Positions 20,735-31,545 of a stretch of DNA of 64,000 nucleotides are shown piece by piece. A model generated the notes under the pieces. It worked only from the letters and a program-made list of their open reading frames with translations, was not told where the DNA came from and made no database searches. The DNA comes from Euborellia annulipes. Taxonomy: Eukaryota; Arthropoda; Insecta; Dermaptera; Anisolabididae. The translations under genes and the position numbers were made by a program. The stretch is from assembly GCA_023213315.1 (NCBI GenBank), contig JAKCPI010003147.1, positions 51,719 through 115,718 on the forward strand, in the 5' to 3' direction. How positions within the stretch are numbered: the first letter of the stretch is position 1; each line of letters begins with the position of its first letter.

Positions 20735-22539
20735 CTGATTGAAATGAATACTCTTGAATATTGCAACGTTTTAATAAAAGCATCCAATTGAATTATTGTT
20801 AGACATAAATATTTTCATTTGATTCTCATTATGAATTTATCATGAAATTTAAAAAGTAATCAAATATTTTTTAGGATTTATATACAGAGAGAATCGATTT
20901 CATTAAAGGAATTTGTTCGTTATCACAAATTCAAGTGATAACTCTCTTCTCTCTGGCTGTCTTTTAAAAGGTGACCCTTCGAGGTTAATTGCTCAAATAT
21001 TTTCATCATCTCTCTCTTTCTCTTTCTTTCTTTCAATTTAATTCCAAGAAGGAATTCAAACTCATTCTTTTTATTAAAACTGATGTGGCCATCATATCAT
21101 CTCTCTCTCTTTAGGTCCTAGAAATTAAACGCCAATAGCATCATATAGTAAAAATGTTAATTTTTAGAAATATATATGAGTGGCTGTCCTGCACCATCTT
21201 TATACACCCTTTAAACAATCGACCAATCGACAAAAATGAATTTTCTTTATTGATTTGAAGAAATAACTCTTTCTTTATAAACATACAAAAAAACTTATTA
21301 AAATTATTTTCTTTTTATCTTTAAAAAATCATTTATATTAGGCCTATATTCTAAATATTCACTCTAAAAACGTCATAAATAAATACCTTTTTCAATTAAA
21401 AGAGAATCATCGGTGCGTTTTCATAATATTAGTTATTAAATTTTTTCTAAAATGAAATTAAAATCAACAAGATTTTTTTTTCGGGTTAAATTGATTTATT
21501 TGCAAGAGATGTAGAATGTATATATTGATAGCTTGCCATCGACCACCATCTTTAAAATGTTTTTGTTTATTCTTTCGATATAAAAATAAAATCTCTTTCT
21601 TCATTTATTAATACGGTAAATAAAACAAAAATTAAATAATCTATCCAATTATTAAATTTTAGAGGAAAATTTTTATTTTCTTCAAACTTGAATATCTTCT
21701 TTCCTCAACTTCTCCTTAACCGAGAAAAATGAAGTTTTGATTGAATCCTTTATAGATATCCAAATTTATTTACTCTTGGTGTATCAATTGTTACAAGGAA
21801 GGTTAACCTTCCCGGATTTTATTTTATTAGAGATTTTTATTATATAGAGATTCACTTGTATGCTTCTTTAATTTAATCCCCTTGGATTTAATTAAAAACA
21901 TTGTATTAATTGTAAGCTAATGTTGGTCAAATTTAGTAGGCCTATATGTTAAGTTGGCAACACATGTAGTGTGAAGTTAACTGTAGTATGTAGGCACACT
22001 AGCGCCATCATTCTTTTCAAAATTTATACATCACCTGATAACGATTGCATAAAATTTTGACCAATTAATTTGTATTATAAATTACTAACTAGAATAAATG
22101 ACGATTATGTCAAAGATAACCTTAAAAACAAAAACAAAATGGCGTTTATCCTCTAAACGCCTTTCTTTTGAAAGATTTATTCAATAATTGATAAATAAAA
22201 AGAAGTTAATTATTGATTTCTTTGTTTATAGATTGTAGGCTCTGGTTGCAGTGTAAATGACAGATGAGATAAATTTGTTTGTTTTCTCTCTCTCTCTATT
22301 TGAATAAATAAATAATTAATGAAGATGATATTTTCTTCTTCTTCTGCTCGTTTAGCTTCAAGAAAAAAAAAAAAAAAAAAAAAAAAAACTTATCTCATTC
22401 TCTATGTGCCAAGCGGAAAGGGGAGGGGGTAAAGCGATGTGTAAATATAAATATGATGATCTAAGAAAAAAAAAAGAAAAGTGTTTTGATAATCATCATT
22501 TAAAGAGGATGAGATCAATAGTTGCATCTTTATTATATT
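20735..22539. other. AT-rich tract with diverged direct-repeat units
   Basis: Two loosely conserved units start near 21175 and 21490 (GGTTAAATTGATTTATTTGC, AAGAGATGTAGAATGTATAT, CCACCATCTTTAAAATG, TTCTTTCGATATAAAAATAA); they are older relatives of the blocks at 22540 and 25749. Also (TC)n at 21008 and 22285 and a 26-bp A run at 22363-22388. No gene. Confidence 0.5.
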
Positions 22540-23240
22540 TTTGAGGTTAAATACTTATTTCCAAGAGATGTAGAATGTATATAGCTAATATCTTTTTTTT
22601 TTTGTGTTTATCCTCTCGATACATAAATATAATCCATTTCTTCATTACAAATAAAAACCTGGTTTTTCAATTAAAAGAGAAACATCTGTTAAATATTATT
22701 TTTCAATTATAAAATTCTTTTATTATTTATTTTAAAATGATTAAAATATTCTTAAATAATTATTAATTAAATTCTTTCTAAAATGAAATTAGAATCAATC
22801 GGATTTTTGTTTGAGGTTAAATTTATTTATTTGCAAGGAGATGTAGATTGTATATAGGCCACCATCTTTGAAATTTTTTTGTTTATTCTCTCGATATATA
22901 AATAAAATCTCTTTCTTCAATTATCTACCCAATTATTTAGAGGAAAATTTTATTTTCTTTAAACTTAAATAACTTCTTTGTTGTTAATTTAGCAACAAAA
23001 ATTAATTAGTTCTGAATTGTTGATAATTTAATTTTTTTTTTTTTAACTTTTTACGATAACCGTCATTTGGTATCTAAAGGGCTTAAATAAAATCATACCA
23101 ACTACACCAAGCCCGTGGGATAATTGATATTTAAAGCATTTAACATAAAATAATATTATATTTAGATTATTTTTTGATTGATCGTAGACACACAAAGAGT
23201 ATAGAAATGCAGAGAGAATCAAAGAGGAAATTTTCCCTTA
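22540..23240 (+). repeat. ~0.7-kb segmental duplication, copy 1
   Basis: Runs from TTTTTGAGGTTAAATACTTA through two motif-A-like subunits (22565 and 22838) to GTATAGAAATGCAGAGAGAA-TC at its right end. Collinear with 25749-26415. This copy contains a SINE fragment at 23047-23120 that the other lacks, and the other contains a palindrome insertion that this one lacks. Confidence 0.75.
23047..23120 (-). mobile_element. tRNA-derived SINE fragment
   Basis: TTACGATAACCGTCATTTGG, GGCTTAAATAAAATCAT and ACTACACCAAGCCCG match the minus strand of the SINE at 20151 with internal deletions, including loss of the B box. Confidence 0.65.
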
Positions 23241-23399
23241 CCCAAGAGGCCTCAAATGGCGAAAACACAAAAACTACGCAGATTTCTATGCATTTCTATG
23301 CCCTTTCTCCTTTTTGTTTTTTTATTAAATGATATTTCGTCTTTCCTTTCTCATTTATTGAATATTTCTCGACTCTTAAACGGAAATGAAATGTCAAAA

Positions 23400-23600
23400 T
23401 TTTATTTGAATTTATTCTAATTAAACCCCCCCCCCCCTCTTCGTGGGGGGCAGGGGGGGGAGAGAGAAAAGGATAATGGAGAAAAAGAGAAAGAGAAAAT
23501 TAAAAAGATTTTCTCTTTTCTTTTTTAATGTCAATTTAATTTTATGCCCATCAATTTTTAATTAATTCGGGGGGGGGGGGGCAGGGGGTTCTTTCCCCCT
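23400..23600. repeat. C/G homopolymer tracts
   Basis: Runs of C (23426-23437) and G (23445-23460; 23569-23581) with CAGGGGGG-type spacers lie among AG-rich sequence. No gene. Length errors are likely in such runs. Confidence 0.6.
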
Positions 23601-23750
23601 CCATCAGCAACATCACATTTTAATAAAATGGAATAACTCTATCAAAAGATTAAATTTAAAAAAAAAGAGTTGTGACATAAGCACGAACGATTTACGAACG
23701 GGCTTTAAGGTTGTTTGGACAGTGTCCTAAAAGTCATAATAGAATCCAAA

Positions 23751-24328
23751 TTTTTACTTTCTCTTACCTCTATATATATGTTAAGAGATAGAGAGAGAAA
23801 GTATTGGATGCATGTCGAGATTTTGATGGATATACACGTTTTGAGGTCTATGTTCAATTTTAAGCATGAAGGAATTGAGCTAGGAGGTTGAAATTTCATA
23901 TATAAGTTAGGCACCCCCATGGGACGTGACTTGAAGCTTTTAATCAAAATCGGCCAAAAAGTACTAGTACTTTACAGATGTAGTTTTTCAGTTTTTTTCG
24001 ATTTTCTCAAAATTCGCTCCAACCATTTTGATTAAAATTCAAAAATCAATTATTTTTTAGATGCTCTTTGAAATGTATATTCTCATTTGGTTTCAATATT
24101 GTTTGAAGCACACTTTACCCTTGTGCTTCATAGGGAAAGATAGGAGTCCATAGTAACAAAATATAAATATTTTCCCATACCTATAAATTTTACATCTTGA
24201 ATTCTATTATATTGGCGGAAACGAAATATCAACGTATATCGACACAAAAATTCTGGCGTGATAAGCACAGAACACAACTTTCGATTATTGAAGGTATAAG
24301 GTGCGCTTACTCACACCAGATTTTTTTT
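23751..24328 (+). repeat. 650-bp element copy 3 (diverged)
   Basis: Same order as copy 1 but lacks the TG microsatellite and the GGTCCCCTGAATCC block (deletion at about 23853). The 3' hairpin (24246-24326) has decayed: it keeps TTCTGGCGTGATAAGCACAG and TCACACCAGATTTT but has lost most of the inner stem. Confidence 0.75.
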
Positions 24329-25493
24329 AGTTTTTATTGCGAGACCAATTTTTGTTTTTACATTATTTCCTTCCAAAAATAAAACACGTTTAGTTTTACA
24401 TCAGTAGAAATCTTTAATTGGAAGCCATTTACTTGATATTTTTGTCTTATAATGTATAATGCATATTTTAATACCTACTTGTTACTGCATATTATATGGC
24501 ATATTTAGAGGTTTTTGTTGCATAAATATCCTGGCTTTACTTATAACAAATATAAAATTTATTTGTATTTGAATTTAGTTTCAACAAATGTTGCCTAATC
24601 AAATTTTAATAATTCCTTCAAACAAATGTAGAAGATACTCAATTGCAAGATTCCCCCCACCTGACACATATAGATAGCTAGCTGCTTGATGCAAATATAT
24701 TTGTTGGTTCTCTATCGAGACCGAAACGTCGTTAAAAATGCTTCGAAAACCAATAAATGGAAAGGAAATTTGATCTTATATCGTCCAATTTTATTGTTGA
24801 ATTTAAAGAATATCAAATTTTGTTGTTAAATTAACAGCAAAGAAGTTAAAAGAGAAATAAAAATATTTTTTTCTTGATTTCACCAATTCCCTTTGACTCC
24901 ATCTTAAAAATTAGATATCCATTGGAAAGAGAATTTAATCCTCTAGGATTCACCAAATAACGATTATTTTGATAGGCGCCATATTTTGGGTGTTATTAAA
25001 CAAAAACTAAAAAGTTTTTTAATCTCCCTTGCTCTATCTATGTGGAGGGGAGGGGGCTCTAATTACTGCTAGGCAACAAAAGTTGTTCAAATAACAAGCA
25101 CCAGCTAAAAATTGATGTAAATTTCGAAAGAGAGACAAAAGCAATAAATAAATGGGCCCCGATTGGCGAATTAATTATTATATTCTTTGGTTACCTTTTA
25201 TAGAAAGAACAATCCATGTTTAAACTTGTTTTGTGATGCGATATCTCCGATAACTTGCACGGGCTGGCTCTTCTTTTCTTTTCTTTTCTTCCTTACTGGT
25301 TGCCTGCCTGATATCCATACAAAGGAGAAGAAATTTTATATTTAATTAATATTGCACTGAAAGAAAGAATTATTTCCTTTTTATCTCATTATACTGTATA
25401 TTTTAAAATTATTAAAATATTCTTAAATAATATTATTTTTATTTATTTTTTTTAATTTAATTAAAATCAGATTTTTTTTTTTTTTTATAAAAA
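24329..25493. other. AT-rich tract with fragments of the ~185-bp repeat
   Basis: CTATCGAGACCGAAACGTCG at 24713 is a GACCGAAACGTC word as in the foldbacks, without the upstream CUGANGA. Minus-strand pieces of the ~185-bp repeat (TTGTTGTTAAATTAACAGCA, GAAAGAGAATTTAATCCT) lie at 24775-24960. A T run at 25470-25487 precedes the SINE. No gene. Confidence 0.5.
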
Positions 25494-25748
25494 CATTCAC
25501 ACTTTTTTCTCATTCACACTCACACACACACACACACATTCACACAGTCTTTTCGGCAACTTAGGCCATTCAAGACTTTAGACGATAACCGTTGTAATAT
25601 ATATTATCTATTGTGGGTTCAGGCATTTCCATTTAAGCCATCTGGTATCCAAATGGCTTAAATAAAATCATCGAACTGCCTGGGTCCGAACCCGCGACGT
25701 TTGGTATAGGAGGTAGGCGCGCTACCTACTACGCCACACCCGGGGGCG
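25494..25748 (-). mobile_element. tRNA-derived SINE, near full-length
   Basis: Minus-strand copy of the 20151 SINE. From the tail: CATTCACACTTTTTTCTCAT, (CA)n, AGTCTTTTCGGCAACTTAGG, TTCAGGCATTTCCATTTAAG, the B box as GGTCCGAACCC and the A-box region as GCGCTACCTACTACGCCA, ending CCCGGGGGCG. A clear target-site duplication was not found. It lies at the left edge of segmental duplication copy 2. Confidence 0.8.
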
Positions 25749-26415
25749 TTAAATACTTATTTAGAAGAGATGTAGAATGTATATAGCTAGCCATCGACCA
25801 CCATCTTTGAAATTTTTTTGTTTATTCTCTCGATACATAAATAAAATATATTTCTTCATTATAAATAAAAACCTTTTTCATTTAAATATTATTTTTCAAT
25901 TATTAAATTCTTTTATTAGGCTATTTATTTTAAAATTATTAAAATATTCTTAAATTATAATTAATTAAATTTTTCCTAAAATGAAATTAGAATCAATCAG
26001 ATTTATTTTTGAGGTTAAATTTATTTATGGGTCGTTTTGATAACTTACCTACCCCAACATTAAAATAGCCTCCCATAGGGAGGCCCCTATGGGAGGCTAT
26101 TTTAATGTTGGGGTAGGTAAGTTATCAAAACGACCCATTTGCAAGAGGTGTAGAATGTATATAGGCCACCCTCTTTGAAATGTTTTTGTTTATTCTCTCA
26201 AGATATAAATAAAATATCTTTCTTGATTTATTAAGACGGTAAATAAAACAAAAATTAAAATTTCTTTGCTGTTAATTTAACAACAAAAATTAATTAGGAT
26301 TGTTGATAATTTAATTCCCGTTCAATTGATATTTAAAGCATTCAAATAATATTTTATTTAGATCGTAGATGGACACACACAAAGGGTATAGAAATGCAGA
26401 GAGAATCAAAGAGGA
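25749..26415 (+). repeat. ~0.7-kb segmental duplication, copy 2
   Basis: Collinear with 22540-23240: GTTAAATACTTATTTAGAAG, GATGTAGAATGTATATAGCT, CATCGACCACCATCTTTGAA, a second subunit at 26011, and ATAGAAATGCAGAGAGAATC at the right. It is interrupted by the palindrome at 26027-26138, so copy 1 serves as the empty site. Confidence 0.75.
26027..26138. mobile_element. ~110-bp perfect palindromic insertion
   Basis: Left arm 26027-26080 and right arm 26085-26138 are exact reverse complements (54 bp each) around AGGC. The arm begins ATGGGTCGTTTTGATAACTT and ends CTCCCATAGGG. The uninterrupted sequence TTATTTATTTGCAAG exists at 22821-22836 and near 21498. Comparison shows GGGTCG...CGACCC inserted with at most a 2-bp AT duplication. 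Perfect arms imply a recent event or gene conversion. Such an element has no coding capacity. Confidence 0.85.
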
Positions 26416-26424
26416 TTTATTTAT

Positions 26425-27107
26425 TTTTTACTTTCTCTTACCTATGTATATATGTAATATATATATAGAGAGAAAGTATTGGTTTCATGTCAAAAATTCG
26501 ATGTCGAGATTTTGATGGATCTTCACGTTTTGAGGTCCCCTGAATCCAAAAAAGTGGTTTTCGCGACATGGTCTGTCTGTCTGTGTGTGTGTCTGTGTGT
26601 GTGTGTGTGTGTGTGTGTTCAATTTTAAGCATGAAGGAATTGAGCTAGGAGGTTGAAATGTTATATTTAAGTTAAACACCCCCGGGACCGGAAAATAAGC
26701 TTTTAATCAAAATCGGCCAAAGAGTACTAGTACTTTACTGATGTACTTTTTCAGTTTTTTCGATTTTCTCAAAATTCGCTCTAACGATTTTGATTAAAAT
26801 TCAAAAATCAATTATTTTTTAGATGCTCTTTCAAATGTATATTCTCGTTTTGCCCTCAAAATTGTTTGAAGCACACTTTACTCTTGTGCTTCATAGGAAA
26901 GATAGGAGAAATGGTTGTCATGGTTACAAAATATAAATATTTTCCCATACTTATAAATTTTACATCTGAATTCAAATATTCCCTACTGCCGGGAACTAAA
27001 TACATGTCGACACAAAAATCTGGTGTGACAAGCACAGTACACAACTTTCGATTACCGAAGGTAAGAGAAAGTTGTGTGCTGTGCGCCAGTCACACCAGAT
27101 TTTTTTA
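26425..27107 (+). repeat. 650-bp element copy 4 with intact hairpin
   Basis: Very close to copies 1 and 5: TG microsatellite at 26575-26617, TTTTAAGCATGAAGGAATTG, GTACTAGTACTTTACTGATG, TGCTTCATAGGAAAGATAGG, GTTGTCATGGTTACAAAATA, then hairpin 27014-27107 with long matched arms. Confidence 0.85.
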
Positions 27108-27459
27108 AATACAAAGTGTTTATTAAATAATAATAAGATTTCATTCATTCATTCATTCATTCATTCATCGAGGTGCAAATTCTCTCATTTCATATCCACA
27201 TGTGAATTGAATAGAGATAATGCATTCATGTTTATTTATTTTCATTTCTAATTTGCATTTAGGCGTTATTAAAGACTCGCTCCATGTGGGTTGATGTGGT
27301 GACCTCCATTTAAAGATATCCAGTTAGAATTTCGGGGAGTCGTGGGCCGATTAGTCGACTTGTCTCTTCCCTCAGCTTTCTGTCTGACTTTACATTTCAC
27401 TAAAACGATTGCGATTTGCTCGAATCCTTGCCCGTTTTACTCGCTTCCTTTAAACCAAT

Positions 27460-27850
27460 TGCACTATTTAGATATTCATTGGAAAGGGAATTTCATCCTC
27501 TACAATTGTCATCTTATCAAATTTTGTTGTTAAATTAACAGCAAAGAAGTTATTCAAGTCAAAGAGTAAAAAGAAATTTTGTTTTAAAAAGCAGTCAAAT
27601 TTTAACATTCAATTTTGAGCATTTCCTTGCACTGAATTTTAAAATTTCTATACTCATTGGATAGAGAATTTAATTCTCTACAATTCATATCTTATCACAT
27701 TTTGTTGTTAAATTAACAGAAAAGGAGTTATTCAAATTACAATAGAAAAAAAAAAAGATTTTTTTCGTTCATCTCTTGATTTCACTAATTTCCTTTTATT
27801 CGATCCTAAAAATTAGATAGCGATTGGAAAGAGAATTTAATCCTTTAGGA
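27460..27850 (-). repeat. ~185-bp repeat, three degenerate units
   Basis: Units carry ATTGGAAAGNGAATTTNATC, CTCTACAATTGTCATCTTAT, AAATTTTGTTGTTAAATTAA and CAGCAAAGAAGTTATTCAAG, starting near 27472, 27652 and 27820. The reverse-complement family is at 45570-46045 and 57285-57545. Not coding. Confidence 0.6.
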
Positions 27851-27911
27851 TTTAGCTAATAATGATAATTTTGATAGGAGACATCTTTTTGGGTGTTATT
27901 AAACAAAAACG

Positions 27912-28003
27912 GAAACTAAATATATCTCGACACAAAAAACATCTGGTGTGACAACGAAGGGTAAGAGAAAATCGTGTGCTGTGCGACTAGTCACAACAGA
28001 TTT
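27912..28003 (+). repeat. Solo terminal hairpin, deleted
   Basis: GGAAACTAAATATATCTCGA then CATCTGGTGTGACAACGAAG-GGTAAGAGAAA and ACTAGTCACAACAGATTT. The left inner stem has been lost. Confidence 0.65.
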
Positions 28004-28129
28004 TAAATAATAAATCTCCTAATTAAATGCAAAAAATAAAATGATTTTAGCATTAATTTTTATTATTAAATCTCGTCAAAATAATAAATGAATGAAATTA
28101 GCCATCATAAATGCTTTGATTGTTGTTGG

Positions 28130-28319
28130 CGCTCGCAGCGCCACTGGCGGCAAGTTGAGCAGTCAGTCAGTCTGTCGTCGAGTTTAGAGCCACGCGGAGT
28201 GCCAAATGTATTGTGAATTATTCCTTTTACTTTTTATTTATTAAGTGCATCAGTTAGTGATGATCTCCGGAAGGATGTGTTTTGTGTTTGTGTAATAAGT
28301 GTTTGGAAATAAATACCAG
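28130..28319 (+). promoter_or_regulatory. Candidate promoter or 5' UTR of a plus-strand gene
   Basis: This stretch is less AT-rich than its surroundings (GGCGCTCGCAGCGCCACTGG near 28130) and carries repeated CAGT (CAGTCAGTCAGTC near 28160), which resembles arthropod initiator sequence TCAGT. No TATA box is obvious. A pyrimidine tract followed by CAG at 28251-28253 could instead be a splice acceptor, making the following sequence an internal exon. It directly precedes a short open frame with a good donor site. Moderate-to-low support; no transcript evidence was available. Confidence 0.3.
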
Positions 28320-28368
28320 ATGGAGATGATCTTTGGAAAATACCAATTGGAGCTGCGAATAGACAAGG
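28320..28368 (+). CDS. Candidate first coding exon of an unidentified gene
   Basis: ATG at 28320 opens a frame reading MEMIFGKYQLELRIDK, and the exon would end at 28368 in phase 1, just before GTGAGTTGAG, a near-consensus 5' splice site (AAGG|GTGAGT). An in-frame TAA lies eight codons upstream, so this ATG is the natural start. The low-repeat, locally GC-richer setting differs from the surrounding intron-like DNA. I do not recognise the peptide. The exon candidate at 47272-47319 would join in frame. A chance ORF this short is quite possible, so the splice site and base composition are the main support. Confidence 0.35.
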
Positions 28369-28575
28369 GTGAGTTGAGATCCTTCCTTTTATTTAAGCAA
28401 ATGGGCAAAATGTCTGTTTCGATTTAATTTCATTTTAAGTAATATCTATAATTATTTAGTGACACGTGACTAGATTCTCTTTATTTTTTATTTTCTAATA
28501 TCAAATTGTGCTTTGAAGCCATTTATATTTATTCCCTCTCACATGCATTCAGATTTCTTCATTCTTTGAGATGCA

Positions 28576-28775
28576 TCAATCTCCGGGCAAAGAATATACA
28601 ACACACACACACACAAGGGCGCTTGCACTCACACAAGCGCGCGTTGCTCGCGCGCCAACTCTCACACATGACACACATACACAAAGCAATTTGGCGCCTT
28701 GTCCACACACACACACACTCACACTAATACGCGGTTTCGCGCGTCGCGCTCTCACAGACACACATATACAGTGAT
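28576..28775. repeat. CA-rich degenerate microsatellite
   Basis: (CA)n tracts with interspersed GCGCGCGTTGCTCGCGCGCC and CACACAAG. Frames on both strands here are artefacts of the dinucleotide repeat. It lies 200-400 bp downstream of the candidate first exon. Confidence 0.7.
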
Positions 28776-28824
28776 GGCGTTTATTCTCAGAGGGACGGAG
28801 AGGGGGGGGGGACGCAAACTTACC

Positions 28825-28912
28825 ATAAAAAATCTGGTGTAATGGTAGCACAGCACACAACTTTCTCTTACCCTTCGGAAATCGAAAGTTGTGCTGTCAC
28901 ACCAGATTTTTG
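28825..28912 (-). repeat. Solo terminal hairpin
   Basis: AAAAAATCTGGTGTAATGGT..AGCACACAACTTTCTCTTAC..CGAAAGTTGTGCTGTCACAC-CAGATTTTT, then TGTCAACATA at the right (the TCGACACA flank in reverse). It is not attached to a 650-bp body. Confidence 0.75.
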
Positions 28913-29337
28913 TGTCAACATACAAAATTTCACAATTTCATTTTTTTTTTTTTTAAAACGGTATCCCCCCTTTTGAATGGAAATTTACATGCAAATCCCC
29001 ATGTGGGGATTTAATACTGACTCTGTGGAAGGAAAAGAGCCGGAAAGTGAATTTGAAACGTATAGAAAGAGAGAGACGATGATGAGTGCAAGTGAGAGAG
29101 AGATAGGCATCAAGGCGCTGGTGTCTGTCCGTCCAGGCAACTCATTTTTCTCGGAAACGAAGACAGAAATAAAATTAAAAAAAAAAAAGAAAAAAAAAAA
29201 CAATAAAATTATTATTTTTTTTTTTTATATTCGTCCAATTAATAAAAATAAAAAAAATACACAAAGTGTACATTAAACAATTTTCACTAAATATTACTGA
29301 TATACTTTTTATAATGGCATTTAAATAATAATTGATT

Positions 29338-29503
29338 TTTATTTTCTCTTACCTATGTATATATGTAATATATATATAGAGAGAAAGTATTGGATTCATG
29401 TCAAAAATTCAATGTCGAGATTTTGATGGATCTTCACGTTTTGAGGTCCCCTGAATCCAAAAAAGTGGTTTTCGCGACATGGTCTGTCTGTCTGTGTGTC
29501 TGT

Positions 29504-29535
<32 letters not shown>

Positions 29536-29979
29536 TCAATTTTAAGCATGAAGGAATTGAGCTAGGAGGTTGAAATTTTATATTTAAGTTAAACACCCCC
29601 CGGGACCGAGAAAATAAGCTTTTAATCAAAATCGGCCAAAAAGTACTAGTACTTTACTGATGTACTTTTTCAGTTTTTTTCGATTTTCTCAAAATTCGCT
29701 CTAACGATTTTGATTAAAATTCAAAAATCAATTATTTTTTAGATGCTCTTTCAAATGTATATTCTCGTTTTGCCCTCAAATTTGTTTGAAGCACTTACTC
29801 TTGTGTTCAGGAAAGATAGGGAATGGTTGCCATGGTAACAAAATATAAATATTTTCCTATGTTTATAAATTTGACATTTTAAATTCTAATATATCGGCGG
29901 AAACTAAATATATGTCGACACAAAAAATCTGGTGTGACAAGCACAGAACTGCCGTGCGCCAGTCACACCAGTATTTTTT
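29338..29979 (+). repeat. 650-bp element copy 5, hairpin mostly deleted
   Basis: Full body including the TG microsatellite (29486-29534). At the 3' end CTGGTGTGACAAGCACAGAA joins directly to CTGCCGTGCGCCAGTCACAC: the inner stem-loop has been deleted, as expected from slippage across a hairpin. Confidence 0.85.
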
Positions 29980-30056
29980 TTAGATTCCATTAATTGCTGG
30001 GCAAATATTTTTCTAAGAATAAATAGAGAATTTTGTGAGGTTCTTTGCATTAAATA

Positions 30057-30078
30057 CCCCCCCCCCCCCCCCCCCCCC
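30057..30078. repeat. Poly-C run
   Basis: 22 consecutive C, followed by CTCTTG; the length may be unreliable. Confidence 0.8.
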
Positions 30079-30517
30079 GCTCTTGTTTTGGATAAAGAGA
30101 TGATTTAAAAATTCAAAGAATATTCTTTGAAAGATGATTCAATAAAGCCCCAGAGAGAAGGGGGAGGGGGGGGGAATTCTCGACACCCTCCTCGTTATTT
30201 ATATATAATAAAAAAAAAAAGAAAATATTTTCCTGAGGTTTTCTTTCTTTCTTTCTTTCTTTGCAATTAACACTCTTTCTACGCAGAGAGGAGATTTTCT
30301 CTCCTTTTTGTATTGAATCTGTCTTATTAAAAAAAGAAAGAAAGAAAGAACGAGTGCGGGGGTGGGGGGGGGAGCTTCGCTTCGCTTTTGCGAATGAATG
30401 AAAAGAAATGGAATAAAAAAGTGTAAAAATATTTATTTCTCTCTCCTTTCATTTAGGGAGAATTATCTCGAAATACTCACTAGCTGTAGAGCCTGCCTTT
30501 GACACCTTCTTTTTAAA

Positions 30518-30585
30518 GTGAAACTTTTATTATATCGCCTCAAATTTTGTGCATGTCGCGTTACAAGCCGTGACGTCACTGAGAC
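30518..30585 (+). repeat. Outer inverted repeat, left
   Basis: TTTAAAGTGAAACTTTTATT, GTGCATGTCGCGTTACAAGC, CGTGACGTCACTGAG. Its reverse complement is at 34570-34650. Together with the inner pair at 30960-31015 / 34215-34277 it may bound a ~4.1-kb element. Confidence 0.6.
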
Positions 30586-30892
30586 TTCTTTACTACGCTA
30601 CTGTCGCTAGTGCCCTAGTGAAGGTGGTAGGAGGTCACCAATACATTAGTGTCGTATCTGTTTGTATATTTTTTCGTTTTATTGTTTACTATTTAGGGCT
30701 CCCCCCTAGATGAGGAAAAAAAAAATTAAAAAAAAGCATTTGCTCGCCGTTTTCCCACTTGTATTTACATGTTTTACATATATTTATTAACTATATTTTT
30801 TCATTAGTTAAATATTTTCGACATTTATATATTTGATTAAGATATTAGTATTAAAACATCTCGATTTTTCGGACTTTCCAAGTCATAGAGAT

Positions 30893-31015
30893 ATATATAT
30901 AACAAAGATGTGTTATTTCGGCCTCACCAATAAATAACACTCACGTCTTTGTTATATATATTTTTTCAGTTAATCCGAAAAAAAGTTTCACTTGCATCGT
31001 GATTTCATAAATACA
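30893..31015. repeat. Inner inverted repeat with local hairpin
   Basis: TATATATAACAAAGATGTGT and CACGTCTTTGTTATATATAT form a local hairpin (30893-30962). Next to it CAGTTAATCCGAAAAAAAGT-TTCACTTGCATCGTGATTTC is the reverse complement of 34217-34277. The AAAGTTTCACTT word is shared with the outer repeat. Confidence 0.6.
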
Positions 31016-31119
31016 CACAATTTAATTTTTTTACTTTACTCTCTTTTGTCAAAAAATTAGATATGGATAACATTCTAACTGTATTCTTTTCCTCCAAATT
31101 CAATGATTCCATAATTGAA

Positions 31120-31240
31120 ATAACTAAAAAAAAAGGCAGTGGCAGGATTTGAACCCAGGATCCGACGATTGGGAATTGGAAGATCCGGGGTTCAAATCCC
31201 GGTTCTGCTTATTTCCTTTTTAGTTATTTATCTATTCAAA
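31120..31240. repeat. Palindromic tRNA-like element 3
   Basis: The outer arms AATAACTAAAAAAAAAGGCA and CCTTTTTAGTTATT enclose the same tRNA-like pair as at 17453, in opposite orientation: GGATTTGAACCCAGGATCC at the left, GATCCGGGGTTCAAATCCCGG at the right, centre GACGATTGGGAATTGG. Two B boxes point outwards. Not a valid tRNA. Confidence 0.65.
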
Positions 31241-31444
31241 AAGACGTTGGCAGTCTTTTTGACAACAGATATTTTTAGTTAATTCATTTAATAAATTTTT
31301 GATTATTAAAAAGGAAATGAATAATGTCAGATTTTACGTTTTACCTTTTCGGTAATTAAAATGATTTCACTATCCACCAAATACTCTACATATTAAGGCT
31401 CTAGCTATCAGGTGGGGACTTAATTGTGGCGCTCACTGTACCAT

Positions 31445-31545
31445 AATGTCGGAAACTAAATAAATGCAAGAAATCTGGTGTGTCAAGCACAGCCCACACT
31501 AACTTTCTCTTACAAGGGGAGTGCTGTGTGACCAGTCACATAAAT
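31445..31545 (+). repeat. Solo terminal hairpin, decayed
   Basis: ATGTCGGAAACTAAATAAAT, AAATCTGGTGTGTCAAGCAC, AACTTTCTCTTACAAGGGG, GTGCTGTGTGACCAGTCACA. The terminal CCAGATTTT is lost. Confidence 0.6.

Noticed and set aside
24713..24740. GACCGAAACGTCG as a hammerhead
   Set aside because: Only the second core strand is present; no CUGANGA within reach.
28506..28860. Frames in the CA-rich block after the candidate exon
   Set aside because: Dinucleotide-repeat peptides (HTHTHT, VCVCV) on both strands.
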